Below are positions 1 to 9,319 of a stretch of DNA of 64,000 bases, in pieces. The translations under genes were made by a program, and so were the position numbers. The notes below the pieces were generated by a model. It was given only the letters and a program-made list of their open reading frames with translations, was not told the DNA's origin and did not search any database. Each line of letters begins with the position of its first letter. Position 1 is the stretch's first letter. This DNA comes from Ramlibacter terrae (GTDB lineage: Bacteria; Pseudomonadota; Gammaproteobacteria; Burkholderiales; Burkholderiaceae_C): positions 3,968,001 to 4,032,000 of the forward strand of contig CP053418.1 of NCBI GenBank assembly GCA_013127575.1, read 5' to 3'.

Positions 1-732
1 TGCGCGCCGGGCGGGACGGAATACGAGGGAGTCATCATAAAAGGAAAAGTTCTCGTTTCCGGGCCACCAGCCCGGCACGCCGAGCACCGGCAGCGGCGTG
101 AAAGGCTTGGCCGCGAGCGTTTCGGCGGTGAGCCGGCCGGCCAGCCAGGCGTCCGCGGTTGCTTCCGAATCCATAGCGCACTGGGCGCGCCAGACATGGG
201 CCGTGAGCGGTTTTCGCGGAACGGCGAGCTGCTCGAGCAGCGCATGGCCGAACACCAGCAGGCGTGCTTCGCTCCACAGCGGCCGCAGGTCGACGAACAG
301 CCGGCGCCACTGCCGCTGCTCCAGCGCCTCCCACAACGCCGGCGGCGCCGACAGCAGCGCGCCGTTCTCGTCGAACACCGTGATCGCATCGCGCACCGGC
401 CCGCGCCGCGGCCCGATGCCGGCGCGGGCGATCTCCTGCGCCTGCAGCCGGTTGAGCGCGCGCTTGGCCTCGGGAAAGCGCAGCCAGCACAGGCCGTTGA
501 AGAAGTCGTGCAGGCCCGGGCGCACCGGGCAGCAGCCGCTGGCGTGGATGTACTGCTCGTAGGCGGCGCCGGCCGGCAGTGCGTCCGGCGGCACGAAGCG
601 CACCGGGCCGGCGCCGGCCGCGTTCAACGCGCCGTGCAGCGGTGTTCCGCCCGTGACCTGCGCCGCGATGGCCTCGCCCGGCGCGCGCCATGGTTGGTAC
701 CGGGGACGCGACCAGTCCAAGCCGCCGGCCAT
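1..732 (-). CDS. DUF3025 domain protein (3' end outside window)
   Basis: From an ATG at 732 the minus strand is open for 244 codons and runs off the left edge without a stop, so the C-terminus is missing. The blocks ASGCCPVRPGLHDFFNG and WLRFPEAKRALNRLQAQEI are what I recognise as DUF3025, a family of unknown function that often sits next to pyrC in Comamonadaceae-type bacteria. The start lies two bases past the stop of the NYN gene, so the two are probably translated from one mRNA with pyrC. No signal peptide or membrane segment is visible. The family call is from memory of its motifs; the biochemical role is unknown. Confidence 0.8.
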   Translation of the reverse strand, partial: MAGGLDWSRPRYQPWRAPGEAIAAQVTGGTPLHGALNAAGAGPVRFVPPDALPAGAAYEQYIHASGCCPVRPGLHDFFNGLCWLRFPEAKRALNRLQAQEIARAGIGPRRGPVRDAITVFDENGALLSAPPALWEALEQRQWRRLFVDLRPLWSEARLLVFGHALLEQLAVPRKPLTAHVWRAQCAMDSEATADAWLAGRLTAETLAAKPFTPLPVLGVPGWWPGNENFSFYDDSLVFRPARRA

Positions 733-734
733 GG

Positions 735-1496
735 TCAGTTGCGGCTGCGCGGCGCCAGTTTCTCGCGCACGGACACGGTGGAGCGGCCCTCGTCGGCCAT
801 CTCGAACAGCTGCGTGGCGGCCAGCAGCTTGGTCAGCGTGGAATAGCCGTAGTTGCGCGAGTCGAACGAGGCCTGGTTGCCGATCTGGTTGCCCACCGCG
901 TTGACATAGGCCCAGCCGTCGTCGTCGGCCGCGGCCTGCACGGCGTTGCGCAGCAGCGCGACCAGCTTGGCGTCCTGCTTCAGTTGCGCCGGCGTCAGGC
1001 GCAGGCGCGGCGCCGGCGCCGCATCGGAAGCATCGTCGTCGACGTCGCCGGTGGCCGGCCGCAGGTCGTCGAGGAACAGGAAGCGCGAGCAGGCGTTGAC
1101 GAAGGGCTCGGGCGTCTTGCGGGCGCCGAAGCCGTACACCGCGGCGCCCTTGGCGCGCAGGTGCATCACGAGCGGCGTGAAGTCGGAGTCCGACGACACG
1201 ATGCCGAAGGCGTCGGGCTTGTCCGTGTAGAGCAGGTCGAGCGCGTCGATCACCATCGCCATGTCGCTCGCGTTCTTGCCCTTGCTGTAGTCGAACTGCT
1301 GCATCGGGCGGATCGCGTGCTCGTGCAACTGCTCCTCCCAGCCTTTCAGCTCGCTCTTCTTCCAGTTGCCGTACGCGCGGCGGATGTTGCTCTCGCCGAA
1401 GGTGGACAGCTCGTTGAGGATCAGGCCGATCTTGGACGCGGGCGAGTTGTCGGCGTCGATCAGGAGCGCCACGCGGGGCTTGGTCGGGTTCATCAT
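735..1496 (-). CDS. NYN-domain (PIN-like) putative ribonuclease
   Basis: 253 aa starting at the double ATG 1496/1493. The N-terminal two thirds is a NYN/PIN-like nuclease fold: acidic residues in LLIDADN (about residue 14), KNASDMAMVIDALDLL and VSSDSDFTPL would bind the catalytic metal, and the GFG motif follows. The C-terminal part after an acidic, Ala/Pro-rich linker looks like a small OST-HTH/LOTUS-type domain (WAYVNAVGNQIGNQ...YGYSTLTKLL). Such proteins are thought to act on RNA; the substrate is unknown. The start overlaps the pyrC stop (TGATG), suggesting translational coupling. An upstream extension of this frame overlaps the end of pyrC and is not part of this protein. Confidence 0.85.
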   Translation of the reverse strand: MMNPTKPRVALLIDADNSPASKIGLILNELSTFGESNIRRAYGNWKKSELKGWEEQLHEHAIRPMQQFDYSKGKNASDMAMVIDALDLLYTDKPDAFGIVSSDSDFTPLVMHLRAKGAAVYGFGARKTPEPFVNACSRFLFLDDLRPATGDVDDDASDAAPAPRLRLTPAQLKQDAKLVALLRNAVQAAADDDGWAYVNAVGNQIGNQASFDSRNYGYSTLTKLLAATQLFEMADEGRSTVSVREKLAPRSRN

Positions 1497-2524
1497 CACA
1501 GCGCCTTCGGGCAGCGTCTCGCCGCCGCGCAGGGGTTTGAGGTCGGCCTCGCCGAAAGGCACCTCTCGGGCAGCTGCCATTCGCGGCGCTCCAGCGTCAG
1601 CGTGCCGGTGTTGCGCGGCAGGCCGTAGAAGTCGGCGCCGTGGAAGCTGGCGAAGCCTTCCAGCTTGTCGAGCGCGCCGGCCTTGTCGAAGGCTTCGGTG
1701 TAGAGCTCCATCGCCGACAGCGCCGTGTAGCAGCCGGCGCAACCCAGCGCGTGCTCCTTCAGCACGGCCGGGTGCGGCGCGCTGTCGGTGCCCAGGAAGA
1801 ACCGGTTGCTGCCGCTGGTGGCCGCCTCCACCAGCGCCAGCCTGTGCACCTCGCGCTTGAGCACCGGCAGGCAGTAGTAGTGCGGGCGGATGCCGCCGGT
1901 GAAGATGGCGTTGCGGTTGTACAGCAGGTGGTGTGCCGTGATGGTGCCGGCCGTGAAGCGATCCGCGTCGCGCACGTAATGGGCGGCTTCGCGGGTCGTG
2001 ATGTGTTCCACCACGATCTTGAGTTCGGGGAAGTCCTTGCGCAGCGGCGCGAGCTGGCGCTCGAGGAACACCGCCTCGCGGTCGAACAGGTCGATGTCGG
2101 GATCAGTCACCTCGCCGTGCACCAGCAGCAGCAAGCCTTCGCGCTGCATCGCTTCCAGCGTCTTGTACGTCTTGCGCAGGTCGGTCACGCCGGCATCGCT
2201 GTTGGTGGTGGCGCCGGCCGGGTACAGCTTGAGCGCGACGACGCCGGCCGCCTTGGCGCGCGCGATTTCCTCGGGCGGCAGGTTGTCGGTGAGGTACAGC
2301 GTCATCAGCGGCTCGAACGCCACGCCCTTCGGCACGGCCGCGAGGATGCGCTCGCGGTAGGCGACGGCCTGCTGCGCCGTCGTGACGGGCGGCCGCAGGT
2401 TGGGCATGATCAGCGCCCGGGCGAACTGCGCCGCCGAATGCGGCACCACGGAAGCCATGGCCGACCCGTCCCGCACGTGCAGGTGCCAGTCGTCGGGGCG
2501 GGTGATGGTGAGGGTCTGGGTCAT
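1496..2524 (-). CDS. pyrC: Dihydroorotase (pyrimidine biosynthesis), frame break near the 3' end
   Basis: Class II dihydroorotase, closing carbamoyl-aspartate to dihydroorotate in the cytoplasm. Visible active-site motifs: HLHVRDG (zinc ligands, residues 14-16), [10 protein letters not shown] (carbamylated lysine), VHGEV, VEHITT and GTDSAPHP. The ATG at 2524 starts MTQTLTI, the usual family start. Near 1574 the frame breaks: the family's C-terminal block [18 protein letters not shown] continues in another frame, with one base missing between LPE and VPFGE. In that second frame pyrC would run into the NYN gene without a stop, so either a second small error lies just before the TGA at 1496 or the two are fused. 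I prefer the overlapping TGATG arrangement. Confidence 0.93.
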   Translation of the reverse strand: MTQTLTITRPDDWHLHVRDGSAMASVVPHSAAQFARALIMPNLRPPVTTAQQAVAYRERILAAVPKGVAFEPLMTLYLTDNLPPEEIARAKAAGVVALKLYPAGATTNSDAGVTDLRKTYKTLEAMQREGLLLLVHGEVTDPDIDLFDREAVFLERQLAPLRKDFPELKIVVEHITTREAAHYVRDADRFTAGTITAHHLLYNRNAIFTGGIRPHYYCLPVLKREVHRLALVEAATSGSNRFFLGTDSAPHPAVLKEHALGCAGCYTALSAMELYTEAFDKAGALDKLEGFASFHGADFYGLPRNTGTLTLERREWQLPERCLSARPTSNPCAAARRCPKAL

Positions 2525-2550
2525 GGGAGCGATTGTCCCAGACCTCCCCG

Positions 2551-2608
2551 CTGTCATCCCGGGCTTGACCCGGGATCGATGGATTGCGGGTCAAGCCCGC
2601 AATGACAG
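2551..2608. repeat. Dispersed palindromic repeat, copy 1
   Basis: Imperfect palindrome in the gap between gltL and pyrC. It has two arms: ctgtcatcccgggcttgac with cccggga, then ttgcgggtcaagcccgcaat ending in gacag. The same arms recur at 25801-25872 and 27735-27815, there in the opposite orientation. This is a REP-like intergenic element; each arm can form its own hairpin. It may act as a bidirectional mRNA-end structure between the two genes, but there is no T-run, so I do not call it a terminator. Confidence 0.85.
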
Positions 2609-2616
2609 CGCCTTGG

Positions 2617-3369
2617 TCAGTGCGCCAGGATCTTGTTCAGGAAGTCCTTGGTCCGGTCCTGCCGCGCTTCCGGATTGCCGAAAAAGTCTTCCTTCGAGCA
2701 GTCCTCGAGGATGCGGCCACCGACGTCGATGAAGATCACGCGGTTGGCGACCTTGCGGGCGAAGCCCATTTCGTGCGTGACCACCATCATGGTCATGCCT
2801 TCCTTGGCCAGCTTGACCATCACGTCGAGCACTTCGCCGACCATCTCGGGGTCGAGCGCCGAGGTCGGCTCGTCGAACAGCATCACGATCGGGTCCATCG
2901 ACAGCGCACGGGCGATCGCCACGCGCTGCTGCTGGCCGCCGGAAAGCTGGCCGGGGAACTTGTCCTTGTGCAGCATCAGGCCGACGCGATCGAGCATCTT
3001 CAGCCCGCGGGTCTTGGCCTCGTCGGGGCTGCGCCCCAGCACCTTGATCTGCGCGATGGTCAGGTTTTCGGTGACCGACAGGTGCGGGAACAGCTCGAAG
3101 TGCTGGAACACCATGCCCACGCGGCTGCGCAGCTTGGGCAGGTCGGTCTTGGCGCCGTTGACCTGGATGCCGTCGACGAAGATCTCGCCCTTCTGGATCG
3201 GCTCCAGCCCGTTGACGGTCTTGATCAGCGTCGACTTGCCCGAGCCCGACGGGCCGCAGACCACGACGACGTCGCCCTTGTTGATGTTGACGTTGCAGTC
3301 CTGCAGCACCTGCACCGGGCCGTACCACTTGGACGCGTTCTTGATTTCGATCATGGGTTTGTCGCTCAT
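2617..3369 (-). CDS. gltL: Glutamate/aspartate-type ABC transporter ATPase
   Basis: 250 aa ATP-binding subunit of a polar amino acid uptake transporter at the inner membrane. Walker [10 protein letters not shown] (residues 39-47), Q-loop [10 protein letters not shown], signature [15 protein letters not shown], Walker [13 protein letters not shown] and the switch histidine in VVTHEM are all present and intact. It is the last gene of gltIJKL, 10 bases after gltK, on the minus strand. The full frame is uninterrupted. Specificity for glutamate/aspartate is inferred from the four-gene order and from gltI, not proven; glutamine or another acidic or polar amino acid is possible. Confidence 0.95.
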   Translation of the reverse strand: MSDKPMIEIKNASKWYGPVQVLQDCNVNINKGDVVVVCGPSGSGKSTLIKTVNGLEPIQKGEIFVDGIQVNGAKTDLPKLRSRVGMVFQHFELFPHLSVTENLTIAQIKVLGRSPDEAKTRGLKMLDRVGLMLHKDKFPGQLSGGQQQRVAIARALSMDPIVMLFDEPTSALDPEMVGEVLDVMVKLAKEGMTMMVVTHEMGFARKVANRVIFIDVGGRILEDCSKEDFFGNPEARQDRTKDFLNKILAH

Positions 3370-3379
3370 GGTTTTCTTC

Positions 3380-4051
3380 TCAACGGATGATCTGCACCTT
3401 CAGCTGGATCCGGCGCACCAGCGCGGACAGCGCCAGGCACATCAGGAAGTACAGCACGGCGGCCAGCAGGTAGGCCTCGACGGGGCGGCCGAGGTTCTTG
3501 CCGGCCGTCTCGAAGCCCTTGAGCATGTCGTAGGCGCCGATGGCGTAGACCAGCGAGGTGTCCTGGAACAGGATGATGGTCTGGGTGAGGAACACCGGCA
3601 GCATGTTGCGGAAGGCCTGCGGCAGGATCACCAGCTTCATGTTCTGCTGGTAGCTCATGCCCAGCGCGTAGCCGGCGTTGACCTGCCCTTTCGGGATCGA
3701 CTGGATGCCGGCGCGCACGATCTCGGAGAAGTACGCGGCCTCGAAGGCGACGAAGGTGATCACCGCCGACATCTCCGCGCCGATGGGGCGGCCGATGGCG
3801 AACGGGATCAGCAGGTAGAACCACAGCAGCACCATCACCAGCGGGATGGAGCGCATGGTGTTGACATAGGCGGCGGCCGGGATGTCGAGCGCCTTCTTGC
3901 CCGACAGGCGCATCAGCGCCAGCACCGTACCGAACACCATGCCGCCGACGGTGGCCACCACCGTCAGCCACAGCGAGAAGATCAGCCCGCGGATGACGAA
4001 GGGAGCCAGCAGGTCCCAGCTGAAGAACGAGAGGTCGAGGTTGCCGAGCAT
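3380..4051 (-). CDS. gltK: Glutamate/aspartate-type ABC transporter permease GltK
   Basis: 223 aa inner-membrane permease of the HisM/GlnP type. Hydrophobic segments begin at [20 protein letters not shown]; the EAA-type cytoplasmic loop is [20 protein letters not shown] and the stretch [13 protein letters not shown] precedes it. The ATG at 4051 ([10 protein letters not shown]) starts just upstream of the end of gltJ (stop at 4053), a tight junction typical of the operon. The frame is intact. It pairs with GltJ to form the channel energised by GltL. Confidence 0.95.
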   Translation of the reverse strand: MLGNLDLSFFSWDLLAPFVIRGLIFSLWLTVVATVGGMVFGTVLALMRLSGKKALDIPAAAYVNTMRSIPLVMVLLWFYLLIPFAIGRPIGAEMSAVITFVAFEAAYFSEIVRAGIQSIPKGQVNAGYALGMSYQQNMKLVILPQAFRNMLPVFLTQTIILFQDTSLVYAIGAYDMLKGFETAGKNLGRPVEAYLLAAVLYFLMCLALSALVRRIQLKVQIIR

Positions 4052-4052
4052 G

Positions 4053-4804
4053 TCAGTGCCCCCCGACGCCGCCGGCCACCACGAAGCCGGGCACGCGCGC
4101 CTTCTTCTCGATGAAGGACATGATGCGGTTGATCGAGAACGCGGAGATGGCGTAGAGGATGGTGACCGCCGGTACATCTGCACCGGGGCCGAAGTCTCTT
4201 CGCCGGACTGGCGGGCGAAGAAGGTGAGTTCGGCGATCGACACGGCGAAGGCCACCGAGGAGTTCTTGACGATGTTCATCGACTCGCTGGTGAGCGGCGG
4301 GATCACGATGCGCAGCGCCATCGGCAGCAGCACGTAGCGGTAGGTCTGCGCGGTGGAGAAACCCATCGCCATGCCGGCGTAGCGCTGGCCGCGCGGCAAG
4401 GCCGGATGCCCGCGCGCACCTGTTCGGCGACACGCGCCGAGGTGAACAGGCCCGGGGCGGGATCACCGGGAACACCGACGGAATTTTCTGCAGCACCGGG
4501 AAGATGCCGGGCAGCACGAAGTACCAGAGGAACAGCTGCACCAGCAGCGGGATGTTGCGGAACAACTCCACCCACCCGTTGGCCAGCCGGGACAGCCATG
4601 GACTGTTCGGAAGGGTGCGGAAGGTGCCGACCAGCAAGCCGGTGACCGGGGCGACGACCAGCGCCGACAGCGAAACGGTGAGCGTCCAGCCCCGTGCGGA
4701 CAGCAGCCAGTCCGGTAGGTCTGGTCCCCGCCCTTGCCGAAACAGCTGGCGATCTGTTCGCCGGTGGCCGTCTCCTTGCAGAAGATCTGCCAGTCCCATG
4801 CCAT
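4053..4804 (-). CDS. gltJ: Glutamate/aspartate-type ABC transporter permease GltJ, four frame breaks
   Basis: Starts MAWDWQIFCKETATG at 4804. The coding sense is kept only by joining frames at about 4713, 4453, 4403 and 4170. Across the joins it reads as a standard GltJ: WLLSARGWTLTVSLSALVV, LFRNIPLLVQLFLWYF, FTSARVAEQVRAGI, LPRGQRYAGMAMGFSTAQTY, then the EAA-loop region and SFIEKKARVPGF at the end. At all four points the sequence reads CCGG or CCCGGG, and restoring one A or T to make CCAGG or CCTGG restores the frame. I judge it an intact gene carrying sequence errors rather than a pseudogene, since gltK, gltL and gltI are intact. Confidence 0.85.
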
Positions 4805-4856
4805 TGTTGTTCTCCTCTTTGGTGGCCGATGTTGATGGGCTGCGCCCGGAAACGCA

Positions 4857-4888
4857 AGACCCCTGCCGGGTTTCCCCGACAGGGGTCT
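4857..4888. promoter_or_regulatory. Intergenic hairpin between gltI and gltJ
   Basis: Arms AGACCCCTGCCGGG (4857-4870) and CCCGACAGGGGTCT (4875-4888) pair with one mismatch around a short loop. A T-rich run (CTTTTCTT) follows only on the plus strand, so for the minus-strand glt message this is not a classical terminator. A stable stem just after the binding-protein gene is a common way to protect its mRNA or to thin out transcription into the permease genes, giving more GltI than GltJKL. That role is inference. Confidence 0.7.
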
Positions 4889-4910
4889 CTTTTCTTCAGC
4901 TACGCCGAAT

Positions 4911-5810
4911 TTACTTCTTGGCGTAGTCTTCCATCGGCTTGTCGTTCAGGTTCGCCCAAGCTGCCTTGGTGCTTTCGGACACCGGCAGGCCCACCTTGGT
5001 GTTCTTCGGCGGGATCGGCTGCACGAACCACTTGTCCCAGATCTTGGCCAGCTCGCCGCTCTTGACCATGCCGGCGATGACGTCGTTGCCCAGCTTCTTG
5101 AAGGCGGCGTCGTCCTTGCGGATCATGATGGCGATGGGCTCGACGCTCAGGACTTCGCCGACGATCTTGAAGTCGTTGGGGTTCTTGGCGTTGGCGATGT
5201 TGCCGGCGAGGATGGAGCCGTCCATCACGAAGGCGTCGGCGCGGCCGGTTTCCAGCAGCAGGAAGCTGTCGGCGTGGTCCTTGCCGAAGACTTCGTTGAA
5301 GTTGATGTTGGCGCCGCGCTCGTGCTTGCGCAGGTGCTGCACCGAGGTGGTGCCGGTGGTGGTGGCGACGTTCTTGCCGGCCAGCTGCGCGATGCTGGTG
5401 ATGCCGGAGTTGGCCTTGACGGCGATGCGCACTTCTTCCACGAACGTGGTGTTCAGGAAGCTGACGTCCTTGGCGCGGGTGGCGTTGTTGGTGGTGGAGC
5501 CGCACTCGATGTCGACGGTGCCGTTCTGCAGCAGCGGGATGCGGTTCTGCGACGTGACCGGCGCGTACTTCACTTCCAGCTTCTTGCCGGCCTGCTTCTC
5601 GAGTTCGGCCATGATCCGCTGGCAGACTTCGACGTGGTAGCCGGCGAACTTGCCGTCGCCCAGCGTGTACGAGAGGGCGCCGGAGGATTCACGCACGCCC
5701 ATGGTGACCACGCCGCTGGCCTTGACCTTGGCGATGGTGTCGTTGGCCTGCGCCGGGGCGCCGGTGGCTGCGAGCGCCGCGACGGCGAATGCCAGCAAAT
5801 GCTTCTTCAT
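4911..5810 (-). CDS. gltI: Glutamate/aspartate-type periplasmic binding protein
   Basis: 299 aa, family 3 solute-binding protein. A Sec signal peptide MKKHLLAFAVAALAATGAPA with cleavage near AQA is clear, so the mature protein is periplasmic. Conserved family segments are GVRESSGALSYTLG, GYHVEVCQRIM, VTSQNRIPLLQNGTVDIECG (the substrate-contact strand) and ARAKDVSF. It heads gltIJKL on the minus strand and is followed by a hairpin before gltJ. The EC(G) block and the length fit the GltI/AatJ group; exact amino acid preference is unproven. Confidence 0.93.
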   Translation of the reverse strand: MKKHLLAFAVAALAATGAPAQANDTIAKVKASGVVTMGVRESSGALSYTLGDGKFAGYHVEVCQRIMAELEKQAGKKLEVKYAPVTSQNRIPLLQNGTVDIECGSTTNNATRAKDVSFLNTTFVEEVRIAVKANSGITSIAQLAGKNVATTTGTTSVQHLRKHERGANINFNEVFGKDHADSFLLLETGRADAFVMDGSILAGNIANAKNPNDFKIVGEVLSVEPIAIMIRKDDAAFKKLGNDVIAGMVKSGELAKIWDKWFVQPIPPKNTKVGLPVSESTKAAWANLNDKPMEDYAKK

Positions 5811-5932
5811 GAAATCTCCTGTGAGGCGGAATGCCGAAATGCAAAGAACGAAATTCTAGGTGCGTCGGAGCCCTGTGAAAGCAGGGTTTGTGCCCGGTGC
5901 CGGTGCGGGGGCCCCCGGCCGCCAGCGGTCCG

Positions 5933-6856
5933 TCAGCTTTTGGCCGCGGCCGGGAACTGCCACAGCGCCGGGCGGCCGTCCCTGGGCTGCTCCTTGGCCG
6001 AAGGCTTCTCGCGGTAGGCCCGCACGTCCATCGTGATTTCCAGCGTCCCCAGCTCCGGCGGCGCCGCGCCGACCAGCCGGCGCGCGCGCAGTTCCTTGCG
6101 CACGGCGCTGTGCGGCAGGAAAGCCACGCCGTGCCCCTCCATCGCCATCACCTTCAGGCCTTCGGCCATGTCGGTTTCGTAAACCCGGTCGGTGGATGGG
6201 CGTGCCGGCCTGCTTCAGGACGAGGTCGGTCACGCGCCCCGGGTAAGCCCCCGGGGCGTACCCGAGGTACGGCAGCGGCTGGCCGGCCCGCCCCGGCAGG
6301 CGGAAGAGCGGCTCCCCGTCGGCGCCGGCCTTGCAGTACGGCGCCAGGCTCTCCTGCCCCAGCGTGACCATCTCGTAGCGGTCGGCGTCCAGTTGCAGCG
6401 GCTGCGACGCGTGGTGGTAGGAGATCAGCACGTCGCAGCTGCCTTCCACCAGCCGCATGGCGGCGTCGTGCACGTTCAAGGCGATCAGGCGGCTCTTGAT
6501 GGGGCCGAACTTCTCGCGCAGGCTCGACACCCGGCCGGAAAGAAGGTGAAGGCCAGCGTGTGCGGCACGGCGAACTCGATGACGTCGAGGCCGGCCGAGG
6601 CGTGGCCGCGCAGCATGGCGCGCGTGCTTTGCAGCGCCTGCAGCATCTCGAGCGACTGCGCGTACAGCGTCTCACCGGCCGGCGTGAGCCGCGTGGGATA
6701 GGAGCTGCGGTCCACCAGGTCGGTGCCGGCCCGGGCTTCCAGCGCCTGGATGCGGCGCGAGAACGCGGGCTGCGTCACGTGGCGCAATTGCGCCGATCGG
6801 CTGAAGCTGCGGGTTTCGGCCAGGCTGACGAAGTCTTCCAGCCATTTGGTTTCCAT
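5933..6856 (-). CDS. LysR-family transcriptional regulator, two frame breaks
   Basis: About 308 aa after joining frames. The N-terminal winged helix is textbook LysR: METKWLEDFVSLAETRSFSR, then QPAFSRRIQALE. The remainder is the effector-binding domain ending ALWQFPAAAKS. The frame breaks at about 6532 (TTCTTTCCGGCCGGGTG, where CCTGG would restore PAWVSSLREKF) and about 6190 (two bases missing where CACCTGGACC is expected). It lies 122 bases upstream of gltI on the same strand, so it may regulate or be cotranscribed with glt, although LysR genes usually diverge from their targets. The target is unknown. Confidence 0.85.
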
Positions 6857-6877
6857 CCGCCGATTATTGCGGCTGGA

Positions 6878-7305
6878 TCAGAACCGGATGCTGACCGAGG
6901 GCGCGCTGCGCTGGCCTTCGCCGTGGTACACGGCTTCGATGTTGTTGCCGTCGGGGTCGAGCACGAACGCGGCGTAGTAGCCCGGGTGGTAGGGCCGCTC
7001 GCCGGGCGCGCCGTTGTCCTTGCCGCCGTGGGCGGGGCCGCCTGGTGGAAGGCATCGACCATCGCGCGGTCCCGGGCCCGGAAGGCCAAGTGGTGCCGGC
7101 CCGTGAGCTTGCCCTGCGCGGCCTCGCTTTCGGGCGTGGAGACGAACAGTTCGTCGGCCCAGAAGTAGCCTTCGCCGGTGCCGCCCATGGGGACCTTCAG
7201 CACCTCGAACACCGCGGTGTAGAAGGCTTGTGAAGCAGGAAGGTCGCGCACCACGAGCTGGATGTGGTCGATGAGCCGCCCGCGGTGGAGTTCCCGGGTT
7301 TCCAT
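6878..7305 (-). CDS. VOC-family (glyoxalase-like) protein, one frame break
   Basis: About 143 aa. Starts METRELHRGRLIDHIQLVV, the first beta-alpha-beta-beta-beta strand of a vicinal-oxygen-chelate fold; the second module ends YHPGYYAAFVLDPDGNNIEA, the usual metal-site strand. The frame breaks at about 7033 in a C-rich stretch between FHQAA and AHGGKDNG. VOC proteins are metal enzymes or resistance proteins (glyoxalases, dioxygenases); nothing here fixes the substrate. The gene starts 22 bases upstream of the LysR start on the same strand. Confidence 0.8.
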
Positions 7306-7344
7306 GGCGGAAAGTATGGCGGAATCGGGCGCCGCCCGCCACCC

Positions 7345-7707
7345 TCAGAACAGCCGCGTACGGCCGAGCCGCCTGGCATTGGCGGTGGCCTTGCGATGCA
7401 CCGGCGCCAGGCCCTTGGCAAGGATGGCCTGCGTGTCCAGCAGCGGCACGCTGGCGCCCTGCATCGCCGCCAGCCACGCCTGCTGGCCGGCGAGCGTCAT
7501 CGCAGAGCCCATCGCGAACCGGGACTGCCAGAACGCCAGCATCTTCTCCTGCCCCATGCCATGGAACTCGCGCCGGTCGCGTGCGCTGGGGAAGGGGCCG
7601 GCCAGCGCCATGCGCGTGAGGCGGTGGGCCATCACCTGTGGGACGGCCAGCGCCAGTTCGGTGGACTGGCGCGACAGTGTGGCGGCGGTGCGGCGGGAGG
7701 CGGGCAT
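7345..7707 (-). CDS. Conserved hypothetical, phasin-like helical protein
   Basis: 120 aa, unbroken. Mostly amphipathic alpha-helix with Ala, Met, Gln and Trp, no signal peptide and no membrane segment; the basic tail is RKATANARRLGRTRLF. Helical composition and the run FWQSRFAMGSAMTLAGQQAW are reminiscent of phasin-like or PHA-granule-associated proteins, but I do not recognise a definite family. It stands alone between the VOC gene and the phosphoesterase, all on the minus strand. Confidence 0.55.
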   Translation of the reverse strand: MPASRRTAATLSRQSTELALAVPQVMAHRLTRMALAGPFPSARDRREFHGMGQEKMLAFWQSRFAMGSAMTLAGQQAWLAAMQGASVPLLDTQAILAKGLAPVHRKATANARRLGRTRLF

Positions 7708-7774
7708 CAGGGTTCCTTGGAAGTGGAACCCAGTGTGCGCCGCATGCGGCCGCGCCGCTGTCGGCGCACGCGCC

Positions 7775-8230
7775 CTAGAACGTGACCAGCCTGGCCGACA
7801 CCGTGGCGCCGTCGACCAGCAGTTCGCCGGCGGAAATCGGCAGCTTGAAGCGGCGCGGCCCGGCGCTGCCCGGGTTGACCCAGAGCGTGCCTTCGCGCTG
7901 TTCGACCTTGGGCTTGTGCGAATGGCCGGAGACCAGCGCGTGCACGCCGGGCGGCGGCGCGCGGCCCGGCAGTTCCGACAGGTCGTGGATGACGTGGATG
8001 CGCACGCCCTCCACCTGCAGGGTTTCCTGCTCCCGCAGCGCCTCGGCCCGGGGGCCGGCGTCGTTGTTGCCGCGGACCGCCGTCAGCGGCGCCAGTTGCC
8101 GCAACGCGTCCAGCACGTCCGGCTCGCAGATGTCGCCGGCGTGGATGATGTGGTCGCTGCCGCGCAGGAAATCGAGCACCTCGGGCCGCAGAAGTCCATG
8201 GGTGTCGGAGACCAGGCCCACGCGCTTCAT
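7775..8230 (-). CDS. YfcE/MJ0936-type metallophosphoesterase
   Basis: 151 aa calcineurin-like phosphoesterase. The five metal and catalytic motifs are visible in order: LVSDTHG, IHAGDI, VRGNND, HDL, and SGHSHKPKV with NPGSAGPRR. These small cytoplasmic enzymes hydrolyse phosphodiesters in vitro; the physiological substrate is usually unknown. ATG at 8230 overlaps the stop of the upstream gene (ATGA), so they are probably translationally coupled. Confidence 0.9.
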   Translation of the reverse strand: MKRVGLVSDTHGLLRPEVLDFLRGSDHIIHAGDICEPDVLDALRQLAPLTAVRGNNDAGPRAEALREQETLQVEGVRIHVIHDLSELPGRAPPPGVHALVSGHSHKPKVEQREGTLWVNPGSAGPRRFKLPISAGELLVDGATVSARLVTF

Positions 8231-8715
8231 GCCTGCACCGCCGGACGCTGCGTGAGCGTGACGCTCGCGATCGCCTCCCGGGGGCGCGGCTGCGTGCGGA
8301 AGCGCAGGGCGCCTGCGCTGCCGGCGTCCTGCGCAATCACGGGGCTGGACGGATCGAAGAAGAGGTCGAGCTCCGGCAAGCCCCAGTGCACGCGCGCGAC
8401 CAGCCGGTCGAACGCCGCTTCGGCCGGGAACAGCGTCACACCGAAACGTTCGTCCACGGCCAGGCCGGTGGCGTCGTCGGTGCAGCCCTCGATGTAGCGC
8501 AAGGCGTCGGCGATCCGTTCGCCCGAGGCCGCGGTATCGAATCCGCGCCGGATCGAAACCGTTCCGTGCCCGGGGAAGCGGCGCCCGTCCGGCTCCAGCG
8601 CGAGCACCATCGCGGGCGCGAGCACCGCGTCGAACTCCAACCATTCCGATCCGCCCGCTGCCGTGACCAGCCGGGCCGTTTCGCTCCCCGCGGGCAGCAA
8701 CGAGATGACAGCCAT
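8227..8715 (-). CDS. Conserved hypothetical protein
   Basis: 162 aa, intact frame, overlapping the phosphoesterase start by four bases. No signal peptide, transmembrane helix or catalytic signature that I recognise. It is rich in acidic residues (LELDLFFDPSSP-like C-terminal half) and looks like a soluble beta-rich protein. Coupling to the phosphoesterase suggests a common process, but I cannot name it. Confidence 0.6.
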   Translation of the reverse strand: MAVISLLPAGSETARLVTAAGGSEWLEFDAVLAPAMVLALEPDGRRFPGHGTVSIRRGFDTAASGERIADALRYIEGCTDDATGLAVDERFGVTLFPAEAAFDRLVARVHWGLPELDLFFDPSSPVIAQDAGSAGALRFRTQPRPREAIASVTLTQRPAVQA

Positions 8716-8750
8716 GCGGGAATGGTAGCCAAGGCCGCGGGCGCGCGGGG

Positions 8751-9292
8751 CTACACCGTGAGCGATCCCCGGAAAGCGCGGGCCGCGTAGTACGACCCAG
8801 CGCCGTTGTGGTACACGAAGACGCGGCCGTAGCGGCGGTCGCAGAAGAGCGCCCCGCCGAGGGCGCGCACGTCCGGCGGCGTCAGGATCCAGCTCGACGT
8901 CTTGAGGTCGAACTCGCCCAGCTCCTGCAGGGCGCGGTATTGCGCTTCGTCCAGCAGCTCGATGCCCATCTCGGCCGCCATGTCCAGCGCGCTGTCCTGC
9001 GGCTTGTTCTCCTTGCGGCCGTCGAGCGCCGCGCGGTCATAGCAGAGGCTGCGGCGGCCCGCCGGCGTTTCGGCGGCGCAGTCGCAGAAGGTCAGCACCC
9101 CCTTCGGCCCGGCGCCGCCGATCACGTCGGGCTCGCCGCCGCTGGCTTCCATCGCGGCCAGCGCCTTCATCGCGCGCGGGCTCGCGTCGAGCCTGGCCTT
9201 CACGTCGGCCCGGCAAGGCCCCGGTGACGCTGCATGTTCCGGTCGAAGCGCGCCTTCAGCGTGGCGAGCAGGTCATCGGACTTGGGTTTCAT
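8751..9292 (-). CDS. DUF4256 protein, one frame break
   Basis: About 181 aa after joining. N-terminus MKPKSDDLLATLKARFDRNM starts at 9292; the main body begins DVKARLDASPRAMKALAAME and ends YYAARAFRGSLTV. The motif set ALDMAAEMGIELLDEAQYRALQ and TPPDVRALGGALFCDRRYGRVFVYHNGA is what I associate with DUF4256, a short bacterial family of unknown function. The break at about 9213 reads CTTGCCGGGCC, and CCTGG at that site restores LAWADVKA. It lies between map and the hypothetical gene on the minus strand. Confidence 0.8.
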
Positions 9293-9319
9293 GGCTGCGC
9301 ACCCTCGGTGGTGGATGGA

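Noticed and set aside
4053..4804. gltJ and many other broken genes taken as pseudogenes
   Set aside because: Breaks fall repeatedly at CCWGG-restorable points while adjacent operon genes are intact, which fits sequencing error better than decay.
4857..4888. Hairpin as a rho-independent terminator of the glt operon
   Set aside because: The T-run follows only on the plus strand, whereas the glt genes are on the minus strand.
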